Assembly: GCA_045546255.1 (NCBI GenBank)
Contig: JAZQCK010000035.1
Coordinates: forward strand, 1 to 64,000
DNA length: 64,000 nucleotides
Origin: RGIG5612 sp045546255
GTDB lineage: Bacteria; Bacillota; Clostridia; Lachnospirales; Lachnospiraceae
Reading direction: 5' to 3'
Part shown: positions 44,123-52,080 of the stretch, in pieces
Layout of the letters: every line of letters begins with the position of its first letter
How positions within the stretch are numbered: the stretch's first letter is position 1
Notes under the pieces: generated by a model
The model's input: the letters and a program-made list of their open reading frames with translations, nothing else
What the model was told of the DNA's origin: nothing
Database searches by the model: none
Program-made: the position numbers and the translations under genes

Positions 44123-45622
44123 ATGGAAAAGAAAATGGCAAAGCCACTTATGATCGTTGGAACGATGTCAAATGCCGGCAAGAGCATTGTCTGTGCCGGT
44201 CTTTGCCGTGTGTTTAAACAGGACGGCTTTAAAGTTGCTCCGTTTAAATCCCAGAACATGGCGCTCAATTCTTTTATCACAAAAGAGAATCTGGAGATGG
44301 GACGCGCGCAGGTCGTACAGGCAGAAGCATGCGGCATCGAACCGAGCGTACTGATGAATCCGATCCTTTTAAAACCAACGACGGATATGGGTTCGCAGGT
44401 CATCGTTCGCGGCGAAGTGGAATGTAACATGACCGCAACGGAGTATTATCAGAAAAAAGAAAAATACCGCCAGGTGATCTTAGATGCTTATCATGAGCTG
44501 GCAGAGCAGTATGACATCATCGTGATCGAAGGCGCTGGAAGTCCTGCGGAGATCAATCTGAAAGATAACGATTTTGTGAATATGGGAATGGCGGAGATGG
44601 TCGATGCACCATGTCTTTTGGTTGGAGATATTGACCGAGGCGGCGTTTTTGCGCAGCTTTACGGAACGGTTGCTTTGCTGGAGCCTCACGAGCAGGAGCG
44701 CATCAAAGGCCTTTTGATCAATAAGTTCCGCGGTGACGTGGAAATCTTAAAACCGGGCCTTACCATGCTGGAAGACTTATGCAAAAAAGAAGTGCTTGGA
44801 GTCATCCCGTATCTGAAAGTGAATATTGAAGATGAAGATTCTCTGGCAGAGGTCCTCTCTGTCAAGGATGCGGCAGCCGAGATCGATATTGCGGTGATCC
44901 GTCTTCCAAAGATTTCGAATTTCACGGACTTTCAGGCATTGGACCTTGAGGCGCAGGCTTCGGTCCGTTATGTCGGCCGTGCAGACGAACTCGGAAATCC
45001 GGACCTGATCATTCTTCCGGGAACGAAGAGTACGATGGATGACCTCAAGTGGCTCAGGGAAAATGGATTAGAGGCAGCGATCAAACATCATGCTGCAAAC
45101 GGAACGTTAGTTTTTGGCGTCTGTGGCGGATATCAGATGATGGGTGAGAGCGTGACGGATGAATCCGGAGTCGAAGGGTTCGGAACCATCCGAGGCATGG
45201 AACTGCTTCCAATCAAGACGATCTTTGCAGAAGAAAAAACCAGAACCAGAAAGAACGGCGTGATCCAGAAGGTTGAGGGAGCGTATGCAGCGTTAAGCGG
45301 CAAGAAGATCACCGGCTACGAAATTCACATGGGCGAGTCGGAACAGCTGATGGAAGGGCACAGCTTTACAAGCCTTGAAGGTTCGCCGGACGGCTGCTTT
45401 AATGACAATGCCGCAGGTTCTTATCTGCATGGTATTTTTGATGAAGAGGATTTCCGCGATGCACTGCTTCAGCTGATCTGCGAGCGAAAGGGCATCGAGT
45501 ACACGAAGGGCAAGAGTAAGACCTATCAGGAATATAAAGAAGAACAGTACGACCTGCTTGCAGACGGCATCCGCGCAAGCGTGGATATGGAAAAGGTCTA
45601 TCGGATTTTAGGGCTGAAATAA
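44123..45622 (+). CDS. cbiP: Cobyric acid synthase
   Basis: A 499-residue CbiP/CobQ, normal length. Dethiobiotin-synthase-like N-terminal domain (IVGTMSNAGKSIVCAGLCR, PFKSQNMALNSFIT, GDIDRGGVFAQLYGT) and a glutamine amidotransferase domain with nucleophile in GVCGGYQMMG (about residue 333) and the histidine in SYLHGIFD. It amidates the b, d, e and g side chains. Ribosome site GAGG. Confidence 0.96.
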   Translation: MEKKMAKPLMIVGTMSNAGKSIVCAGLCRVFKQDGFKVAPFKSQNMALNSFITKENLEMGRAQVVQAEACGIEPSVLMNPILLKPTTDMGSQVIVRGEVECNMTATEYYQKKEKYRQVILDAYHELAEQYDIIVIEGAGSPAEINLKDNDFVNMGMAEMVDAPCLLVGDIDRGGVFAQLYGTVALLEPHEQERIKGLLINKFRGDVEILKPGLTMLEDLCKKEVLGVIPYLKVNIEDEDSLAEVLSVKDAAAEIDIAVIRLPKISNFTDFQALDLEAQASVRYVGRADELGNPDLIILPGTKSTMDDLKWLRENGLEAAIKHHAANGTLVFGVCGGYQMMGESVTDESGVEGFGTIRGMELLPIKTIFAEEKTRTRKNGVIQKVEGAYAALSGKKITGYEIHMGESEQLMEGHSFTSLEGSPDGCFNDNAAGSYLHGIFDEEDFRDALLQLICERKGIEYTKGKSKTYQEYKEEQYDLLADGIRASVDMEKVYRILGLK

Positions 45623-45646
45623 GCATTCGGAGAAGAGGAGATAATT

Positions 45647-46288
45647 ATGGAAAATTTAAAAATCGGAAAAATCGAGCATATCCTTCCGAAAGATATTGAA
45701 AAAAGAAGTTTTGAGATCATCACACAGGAACTTGGCGATGTTCCGATGGATCCGGAGCAGGAGCCGATCATCAAACGTTGTATTCATACTTCAGCAGATT
45801 TTGATTATTATGAAAATCTCTGCTTTTCTGAAAACGCGGTTGCGATCTTTAAGGATGCGATCCGCAATGGCGCATGCATCGTAACAGATACGCAGATGGG
45901 TCGTTCCGGAATCAGCAAAGCAACGCTGGCGAAATACGGCGGAGAAGTTCTTTGCTTTATGAGTGATGAAGACGTTGCAAAAGAAGCAAAAGAGAACGGC
46001 TACACCAGAGCTGTTGCTTCGATGAACAAGGCAGCTCGTCTTGATAAACCGGTAATCTTTGCAATCGGAAATGCACCGACTGCGCTGATCCGCCTCAAGG
46101 AACTGATCGAAGACGAAGGCTTCAAGCCTTGCGGCATCATCGGCGTTCCTGTCGGATTCGTCAATGTCGTGGAGTCGAAGGAATTGATCATGACCGCCGG
46201 CATTCCGTATATTGTTGCACGCGGAAGAAAAGGCGGAAGCAATATTGCCGCCGCCATCTGTAATGCACTTTTATATAATATGGATTAA
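45647..46288 (+). CDS. cbiC: Cobalt-precorrin-8 methylmutase
   Basis: A 213-residue CbiC that moves the C11 methyl to C12 to give cobyrinate. IIKRCIHTSADFDY contains the catalytic histidine. IVTDTQMGRSGIS, IFAIGNAPTAL and VGFVNVVESKE are diagnostic. Strong ribosome site GAGGAG. Last gene of the plus-strand corrin block, followed by a terminator. Confidence 0.96.
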   Translation: MENLKIGKIEHILPKDIEKRSFEIITQELGDVPMDPEQEPIIKRCIHTSADFDYYENLCFSENAVAIFKDAIRNGACIVTDTQMGRSGISKATLAKYGGEVLCFMSDEDVAKEAKENGYTRAVASMNKAARLDKPVIFAIGNAPTALIRLKELIEDEGFKPCGIIGVPVGFVNVVESKELIMTAGIPYIVARGRKGGSNIAAAICNALLYNMD

Positions 46289-46307
46289 ACCAAGAGTCAT
46301 TAAAAAA

Positions 46308-46347
46308 ATTACGCCCGGATTGTTTATGAAACAATTCGGGCGTTTTG
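46308..46347. terminator. Bidirectional terminator between cbiC and tyrA
   Basis: CGCCCGGATTGTTT (46312-46325) pairs with AAACAATTCGGGCG (46329-46342) with one G-U pair. T tracts occur on both strands, so it ends the corrin operon and the tyrA transcript. Confidence 0.9.
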
Positions 46348-46348
46348 A

Positions 46349-47305
46349 TTATCCGTCGATTTCCTGCTTCCGGTTTCTGCCGTCGTCTAAGAGACGGATC
46401 AGCGTTTCGCTGTCTTCCTTGGCGATCGCATCCCGGTATTCTGAAATATGATCGATCAGTGTATCGATTTCTTTCAGCAGGTATTCTTTGTTATCGATGA
46501 ACAGTTCTGACCACATGCTTGGGTTCAGCCAAGCAACTCGTGTCATATCTTTATAACTGCCCGCGGAGAATCCTTTATGGGACCCTGCGGTCGGGCTTTT
46601 AATATAAGCACTGGAGACGACGTGTGCCAGCTGTGAGGTGAACGCGATCATTTCATCATGTGCGTCTGCAGTCGTAACAGAAATTTGCTTGAAGCCAACC
46701 GGCTCTAACAGATTTTTTACTTTAGTCAGCAGTTCGATGTCATCATAGGTCGGAGGCACGATGACCATCGGAGCACCAAAGAACAGGTCTTTCCTGGAAT
46801 GCTTGAATCCGGAGTATTGTGTTCCGGCCATTGGATGTCCGCCGACATAGGTGAAGCCAAAACGCTTTGCAGCATCCATGCCTGCATCCACCAGGACGCG
46901 CTTGGTACCGCAGCAGTCCACAACGATTGGGTGTTCCCCGATAAAAGGACCTTCTGTTTCGAGAAAATCGATCACAGCCTGCGGATATGCGCAGAGCAGG
47001 ATCAAATCGCAGGAACTCATATTTTCTCTGGTCAGTTCTTCATCCACGTCGCCGCTGATCTTTGCAAACTGCAGCATGGAATGATCTGTATCACAGGCGA
47101 GCACTCTATGCCCCAGATAGTGATATGCTTTTGCGAAGGAACCGCCGATGTGGCCGATCCCCATCACGCCGACCGTCAGCACCTGCTCTGGTGCCGGCTC
47201 CTGTACCATCTCAGTGACACCCGTTTCCGGCTTGCTGTTGGCAGTTTGAGTGTCAGCTGCCCTCTTCTTATTTATCGTTTCAATCAAACTGTTGATATTT
47301 GTCAT
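46349..47305 (-). CDS. tyrA: Prephenate dehydrogenase
   Basis: A 318-residue enzyme oxidising prephenate to 4-hydroxyphenylpyruvate. After a charged N-terminal stretch of about 40 residues come the NAD-binding loop GVMGIGHIGGSFAKAY, VDCCGTKRVLVDA, GGHPMAGTQYSGF (substrate-binding His and Gly) and LAHVVSSAYIKSP. There is no chorismate mutase or ACT domain, so feedback by tyrosine must come from elsewhere, such as the upstream attenuator. Downstream of aroF, with a 46-base gap. Confidence 0.93.
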   Translation of the reverse strand: MTNINSLIETINKKRAADTQTANSKPETGVTEMVQEPAPEQVLTVGVMGIGHIGGSFAKAYHYLGHRVLACDTDHSMLQFAKISGDVDEELTRENMSSCDLILLCAYPQAVIDFLETEGPFIGEHPIVVDCCGTKRVLVDAGMDAAKRFGFTYVGGHPMAGTQYSGFKHSRKDLFFGAPMVIVPPTYDDIELLTKVKNLLEPVGFKQISVTTADAHDEMIAFTSQLAHVVSSAYIKSPTAGSHKGFSAGSYKDMTRVAWLNPSMWSELFIDNKEYLLKEIDTLIDHISEYRDAIAKEDSETLIRLLDDGRNRKQEIDG

Positions 47306-47351
47306 GGTTTCAGTCCTTTGCCTTGTTGGTATTTGTTATGGTCTAAGTCCC

Positions 47352-48356
47352 TTATTCTGCAATTACTTCACGGATTGCCCGGATCTTGGAAGCCAGCTTT
47401 GCATAATCTTCCGGCTTCAGGGACTGAGCACCATCGCAAAGCGCGTGACGTGGATCGTTATGCACTTCGATGATCAGGCCGTCAGCATTGCACGCGGTTG
47501 CCGCCATCGCCATGGAAGGAACCAGTCTTGAAAGCCCTGTTGCATGGCTTGGGTCAACGATCACCGGAAGATGGGAGAGTTCATGCAGCATAGGGACTGC
47601 AGAAAGATCTAAGGTATTTCTTGTATAGTCACTGAAGGTACGGATTCCGCGTTCACATAAGATGACCTGCTCGTTTCCGCCAGCCATGATATATTCCGCA
47701 CTCATTAAGAGTTCTTTTAAAGAGTTTGCCAAACCACGTTTTAAAAGGATCGGTTTATTGGTCATGCCGACTTCTTTTAATAAATCGAAGTTCTGCATGT
47801 TGCGCGCACCAACCTGAAGCACATCAACATCTTCAAATAATGGGAGATCGGAGGCACTCATGATCTCGGATACGATTGGAAGTCCTGTCTCTTCCTTTGC
47901 GATTTTTAAAAGTTCTAAGCCATCGGCTTTCAATCCCTGGAAATCATAAGGGGAAGTACGTGGCTTGAAAGCACCGCCTCTTAGCATATTGGCACCGGCT
48001 TCTTTTACCTCTTTTGCGATCGTTACGATCTGTTCTTCCGTTTCGACAGAGCATGGGCCCGCGATCATGCAGAAGTTTCCGCCGCCAATCTTAACGTCAC
48101 CGACTTTTACGACGGTATCTTCCGGATGGAATTTCCGGTTGCAGCATTTAAACGATTCGGTGATCTGCTTTACGGAGTCGACGATGTCTAACGAGCCGAT
48201 CAGGTCCATATCTACTGACGCGGTATCTCCGATCAGACCTAAGATCGTCTGGAATTTTCCAACGGAAACATGGACGCCGAGTCCGGATTCCCTGAACCAG
48301 GAAATCAGCTCATTTCGCTTTTCTTCTGTTACATGCGGTTTCAGTACAACTATCAT
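47352..48356 (-). CDS. aroF: 3-deoxy-7-phosphoheptulonate (DAHP) synthase, type I-beta with ferredoxin-like N-terminus
   Basis: A 334-residue first enzyme of the shikimate pathway. Residues 1-75 form the small regulatory domain (IVVLKPHVTEEKRNELI); the barrel has IAGPCSVETEEQI, MLRGGAFKPRTSPYDFQG, KPILLKRG, ILCERGIRTF and VDPSHATG. This architecture is that of the Thermotoga/Bacillus I-beta group, distinct from the second DAHP synthase at 55170. Ribosome site GGAGG. It is preceded by a tyrosine leader peptide and attenuator, and by a strong promoter. Confidence 0.95.
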   Translation of the reverse strand: MIVVLKPHVTEEKRNELISWFRESGLGVHVSVGKFQTILGLIGDTASVDMDLIGSLDIVDSVKQITESFKCCNRKFHPEDTVVKVGDVKIGGGNFCMIAGPCSVETEEQIVTIAKEVKEAGANMLRGGAFKPRTSPYDFQGLKADGLELLKIAKEETGLPIVSEIMSASDLPLFEDVDVLQVGARNMQNFDLLKEVGMTNKPILLKRGLANSLKELLMSAEYIMAGGNEQVILCERGIRTFSDYTRNTLDLSAVPMLHELSHLPVIVDPSHATGLSRLVPSMAMAATACNADGLIIEVHNDPRHALCDGAQSLKPEDYAKLASKIRAIREVIAE

Positions 48357-48426
48357 TTTTTGTTTTACCTCCGGTAATTATCTGTCAATTTTTTTCGAGC
48401 CCATCTATTATATCATGGACATAAAG

Positions 48427-48455
48427 AATGCGGCACAGGATCTCTGTGCCGCAAT
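48427..48455 (-). terminator. Attenuator terminator upstream of aroF
   Basis: On the minus strand, TGCGGCACAG and CTGTGCCGCA (10-bp perfect stem, AGATC loop) are followed by TTCTTTAT. It lies 36 bases after the leader peptide stop and about 70 bases before aroF. This is the arrangement of ribosome-mediated attenuation. Confidence 0.75.
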
Positions 48456-48488
48456 TTAAAGCTCATGTTTGTTCATGGTTTCACTGCA

Positions 48489-48563
48489 TCACAAAGTTCC
48501 CCGTGTATCGCTCGGAGCCAGATAATAATATCCGTAATAAGTGGTGCTTGTGAATAGTTTCAT
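48489..48563 (-). CDS. Tyrosine-rich leader peptide of aroF-tyrA
   Basis: A 24-residue open frame in the 240-base leader between the aroF promoter and gene. It starts with ATG after AAAAGGAAA (about 7 bases spacing). Residues 9-14 are encoded TAT TAC GGA TAT TAT TAT, giving five Tyr in six codons, and it ends in TGA. A terminator hairpin follows. When charged tRNA-Tyr is scarce, a ribosome stalled at these codons would favour an antiterminator; the antiterminator pairing itself I could not resolve by eye. The downstream genes make tyrosine, which strongly supports the reading. Confidence 0.85.
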   Translation of the reverse strand: MKLFTSTTYYGYYYLAPSDTRGTL

Positions 48564-48596
48564 TAGTGTTTCCTTTTCAAAACGTTATTGCAAAGG

Positions 48597-48625
48597 ATTG
48601 TAACGCTTTAAAGCGTTAATGTCAA
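48597..48625 (-). promoter_or_regulatory. aroF promoter with palindromic operator
   Basis: Minus strand: TTGACA (48620-48625), exactly 17 bases, TACAAT (48597-48602). An 18-base perfect palindrome TAACGCTTTAAAGCGTTA (48601-48618) fills the spacer and touches the -10 box. A dimeric repressor bound there would block polymerase. Confidence 0.8.
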
Positions 48626-48633
48626 GAAAAAGC

Positions 48634-48663
48634 TTGTCAGTAATATACTGCAGGTGCTAATAT
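48634..48663 (+). promoter_or_regulatory. pheA promoter
   Basis: TTGTCA (48634-48639), 18 bases, TAATAT (48658-48663), just 9 bases from the -35 box of the divergent aroF promoter. The start of transcription would leave a leader of about 40 bases with no visible attenuator. Confidence 0.6.
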
Positions 48664-48711
48664 GATACTTTAGTGAATTAAAGTAATTATACAGATTTCG
48701 GAGGTTTTAAA

Positions 48712-49809
48712 TTGGGAAATCTTGATCAGTACAGAGAAGAAATCAACAATATTGATAATGAGCTTGCGAAGCTTTTTGAAAAGCGGATGCAGGTGAGCAA
48801 GGTGATCGGCGAATATAAAAAGGAGCATGGGCTTCCGGTCAAAGATGCGGCAAGAGAAAACGCGGTGATCGGTATGAGCAAAAAGCGTATCGAAGATGCT
48901 GAGATCGAACCGTATTATGTGGACTTTCAAAAGAGCGTCATGAATATTTCCTGTGCGCTGCAATCTAAAATCTTAGACGGAATGAAAGTCGGATACAGCG
49001 GCGTTCCGGGAGCATATGCATATATTGCAGCCAGACGTCTGTTCCCGGAGGCGGAACTGATTTCGTTTGCCAACTTTGGCCCGGCGTTCCGTGCGGCGGA
49101 AAGTGGCGAGATCGATTTTGCGGTTCTTCCGATGGAAAACAATTATGCCGGTGAAGTCGGTGCGGTTATGGATCTGATGTTTTCCGGAAACCTCTATGTC
49201 AATCGCGTTTTGAATCTGGATATTGAACATTTCTTAATTGGCGTTCCGGGGACGACAGCGAAGAGCGTCAAAACGGTCGTCAGCCATCCTCAGGCTCTGG
49301 CCCAGTGTGACGAGTACATTAAAAAACATAAATATAAAACAATGGAATATTCCAACACAGCGCGTGCAGCAGAATATGTCAAGGAACTGAATGATAAATC
49401 TGTTGCAGCAATCGCTTCGGAGGAAACGGCAGAATTGTTTGGACTCAAAGTTGTTGATCGAAGAGTGCATACGACCAGAAATAATTCATCGAGGTTTGGT
49501 GTTTTCTCAAGAGTTCAAAATCTCCCGCAGCCGGAAACCAGGGATGATAGCTGCAGCTTTATCCTGATGTTCACTGTGCCGAATGAGGCGGGTGCTCTTG
49601 CCATGACGCTGGATATTATCGGCTCCCATGGCTTTAACATGAGAAACTTAAAGAGCCGTCCGCTGAAAGGCCTGCTCTGGAATTATTATTTCTATGTGGA
49701 GGCAGAAGGAAATATTGCAGGGGAAGAAGGGCAGGATATGCTGCGCGAACTGAATGCGGTTTGTGGGCAGCTGAAATTAGTTGGAAGCTACACGAACGAA
49801 CTTGCGTAA
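48712..49809 (+). CDS. pheA: Bifunctional chorismate mutase/prephenate dehydratase
   Basis: A 365-residue P-protein starting at TTG 48712, 5 bases after GGAGGT. Residues 1-85: AroQ chorismate mutase (REEINNIDNELAKLFEKRM). About 92-275: prephenate dehydratase (VGYSGVPGAYAYIAARRLFP, VLPMENNYAGEVGAV, HTTRNNSSRFGVFSR). About 285-362: ACT regulatory domain (LDIIGSHGFNMRNLKSRPLKG), where phenylalanine would bind. It makes phenylpyruvate. Opens the plus-strand shikimate cluster. Confidence 0.95.
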   Translation: MGNLDQYREEINNIDNELAKLFEKRMQVSKVIGEYKKEHGLPVKDAARENAVIGMSKKRIEDAEIEPYYVDFQKSVMNISCALQSKILDGMKVGYSGVPGAYAYIAARRLFPEAELISFANFGPAFRAAESGEIDFAVLPMENNYAGEVGAVMDLMFSGNLYVNRVLNLDIEHFLIGVPGTTAKSVKTVVSHPQALAQCDEYIKKHKYKTMEYSNTARAAEYVKELNDKSVAAIASEETAELFGLKVVDRRVHTTRNNSSRFGVFSRVQNLPQPETRDDSCSFILMFTVPNEAGALAMTLDIIGSHGFNMRNLKSRPLKGLLWNYYFYVEAEGNIAGEEGQDMLRELNAVCGQLKLVGSYTNELA

Positions 49810-49829
49810 GATACGACAGGAGCAAAGCA

Positions 49830-50831
49830 TTGATCATTCATTTAGACTTAGATAAAGACAGCTACGATATCGTTCTTGAAAAAGGCGCGATCACGAAGGC
49901 GGGAGAGTATCTGAATCTGGACCGAAAGGTATTGATCGTCACGGATGATGGCGTGCCAAAGGAGTATGCCGAGGTTCTTGCAAAGCAGTGCAAAGAGCCT
50001 GTCATTGCCACGATTCCTCAGGGAGAGGAAAGCAAGAATTTTGATCATTTCAAAAAGCTCCTTTCGATCATGCTGCAAAACTCTTTCACAAGAAAAGACT
50101 GTGTCGTTGCAGTCGGCGGGGGCGTTGTCGGAGACCTATCCGGCTTTGCTGCCGCATGCTATATGCGTGGGATCGATTTTTATAATGTTCCTACAACACT
50201 GCTTTCCCAGGTGGACTCTTCCATCGGCGGAAAGACAGCGATTGACTTAGATGGTGTAAAAAATATCGTCGGCGCCTTTTATCAGCCGAAAAAAGTTCTG
50301 ATCGATCCGGACACTTTAAAAACTCTGGATCCACGACAGCTTTCGGCAGGCCTTGCAGAGGCAGTGAAGATGTCTCTGACAAGTGATGCAGAGCTTTTTG
50401 AACAGATCAAAAACAGCGAGAGTCTCTTCGCGGAGGATTTAGAAAAAATCATTCAAGGATCTCTCCTGATCAAAAAGGAGGTTGTGGAAAAAGATCCGAA
50501 AGAGCAAGGCTTAAGGAAGATCTTAAACTTCGGCCATACGATCGGTCATGGGATTGAAGGCTTTTATGAGGGGAAACTTTTACATGGTGAATGTGTGGCC
50601 CTTGGAATGATCCCGATGTGCAGCGAAAAGGTGCGGGCAGAACTCTTGCCTGTCCTTGAGAAGTACCATCTTCCTCTTAGCTGCGACGCAAAAGCAGACG
50701 AGCTGATGCCATACATCCTGCATGATAAGAAAAAGAACAAAGATACGATCTCTGTGATCTATGTTCCGGAAATCGGAACTTATGAGATCCGCGAGATTTC
50801 CCCGGAGGAACTTCGGGATTATATACAGTAG
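49830..50831 (+). CDS. aroB: 3-dehydroquinate synthase
   Basis: 333 residues from TTG 49830, 7 bases after AGGAG; earlier in-frame starts lie inside pheA. Motifs: VLIVTDDGVPKEYAEVL, VGGGVVGDLSGFAAACYMRG, TTLLSQVDSSIGGKTAID and RKILNFGHTIGHGIEG with metal-binding histidines. NAD- and metal-dependent second step of the shikimate pathway. Confidence 0.95.
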   Translation: MIIHLDLDKDSYDIVLEKGAITKAGEYLNLDRKVLIVTDDGVPKEYAEVLAKQCKEPVIATIPQGEESKNFDHFKKLLSIMLQNSFTRKDCVVAVGGGVVGDLSGFAAACYMRGIDFYNVPTTLLSQVDSSIGGKTAIDLDGVKNIVGAFYQPKKVLIDPDTLKTLDPRQLSAGLAEAVKMSLTSDAELFEQIKNSESLFAEDLEKIIQGSLLIKKEVVEKDPKEQGLRKILNFGHTIGHGIEGFYEGKLLHGECVALGMIPMCSEKVRAELLPVLEKYHLPLSCDAKADELMPYILHDKKKNKDTISVIYVPEIGTYEIREISPEELRDYIQ

Positions 50832-50865
50832 CAAACAAAGTGAGCTGAGACATAAAGGATTCGAG

Positions 50866-52008
50866 ATGAAAAACACATTTGGAAACAGCCTTACAATTAC
50901 GATATTCGGAGAAAGCCACGGGCCGGCGGTCGGTGCAGTTTTAGATGGACTGGCTCCGGGAATCCCGGTTGATGAAGAAATCATTAAGGAGCATCTTGCA
51001 AGAAGACGCCCTTCTTCCGGCGTTGATACCGCAAGAAAAGAGGCGGACAATTTTCAGATTGTAAGCGGCGTCTTTCATGGGAAAACCTGTGGAACTCCGC
51101 TCGCGATTCTGATTCCGAACGAAGATACGAAGAGTAAAGATTATACCTATGGGCCTGCGCGTCCATCCCATGCAGATTATGCTGCAAACTGCAAATATCA
51201 TGGCTTTGAAGATTACCGTGGCGGCGGACATTTTTCCGGACGCATTACGGCGGCACTTGTGGCAGCTGGCGCGGTCCTGATTCCTGCTTTGGAAAAACTG
51301 GGAATCACGATTGGCACGCATATCTATCAGTGCGAGCATATCTTCAGCGAGAGCTTGATGAGTGAGATCGCGGATGAGACGGATGCAAAGGCGCAGACAG
51401 AATACCTGAAAGAGACGTTGACAGCTGTAAAGAAAAAGAATTTCCCGGTGCTTGACGATCTGGTTGGCGCACAGATGATCAAAAAGATCATGAGTGCAGC
51501 CGAAGAGGGCGACAGTTGCGGAGGAGTCACGGAAACGCTTGCTGTAGGACTTCCTGCGGGACTTGGAGAACCTTGGTTTGACAGCGTAGAAAGCGAGCTG
51601 TCTCACATCCTCTTCAGTTTGGGAGGCGTAAAGGGAATCGAGTTTGGAGCCGGGTTTGCATTTGCCAGCCACAAAGGCAGCGAGGTGAATGACGCGATTC
51701 GCATGGCTACAGACGGAAGTGTTTATACGACGACGAATAATAACGGAGGAATCAACGGGGGCATCACGAATGGTATGCCGGTGCTGTTCCGCTGCGTAGT
51801 GAAGCCGACTGCCTCCATCGCGAAAGAGCAGCAGACGATTGATTTCCTGAACAAAGAAAACATAGTTCACCAGATTCAGGGACGACATGACCCGGCGATC
51901 ATCCGGAGGATCTGTCCGGTGATCGACGCAGTCACAGCCTTTGTTGTCGCTGATCTTCTGACAGGAAGATATGGAACGGACTTTTTGGCCGGTACAGAAA
52001 TGGGTTAA
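50866..52008 (+). CDS. aroC: Chorismate synthase
   Basis: 380 residues from ATG 50866; the longer frame overlaps aroB. FMN-dependent last step of the common pathway. Signatures: IFGESHGPAVGAVLDGLAPG, RRRPSSGVDTARKEAD, ADYAANCKYHGFEDYRGGGHFSGR and TTNNNGGINGGITNG. The enzyme is encoded before the shikimate-forming steps, an order seen in other clostridia. Confidence 0.96.
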   Translation: MKNTFGNSLTITIFGESHGPAVGAVLDGLAPGIPVDEEIIKEHLARRRPSSGVDTARKEADNFQIVSGVFHGKTCGTPLAILIPNEDTKSKDYTYGPARPSHADYAANCKYHGFEDYRGGGHFSGRITAALVAAGAVLIPALEKLGITIGTHIYQCEHIFSESLMSEIADETDAKAQTEYLKETLTAVKKKNFPVLDDLVGAQMIKKIMSAAEEGDSCGGVTETLAVGLPAGLGEPWFDSVESELSHILFSLGGVKGIEFGAGFAFASHKGSEVNDAIRMATDGSVYTTTNNNGGINGGITNGMPVLFRCVVKPTASIAKEQQTIDFLNKENIVHQIQGRHDPAIIRRICPVIDAVTAFVVADLLTGRYGTDFLAGTEMG

Positions 52009-52080
52009 GGCGTGGTTTTCTACCAGGCGGACTAAACAGAACAGGGCGTGGCTTTTGCATGCACATCTTGAGGAGAACAG

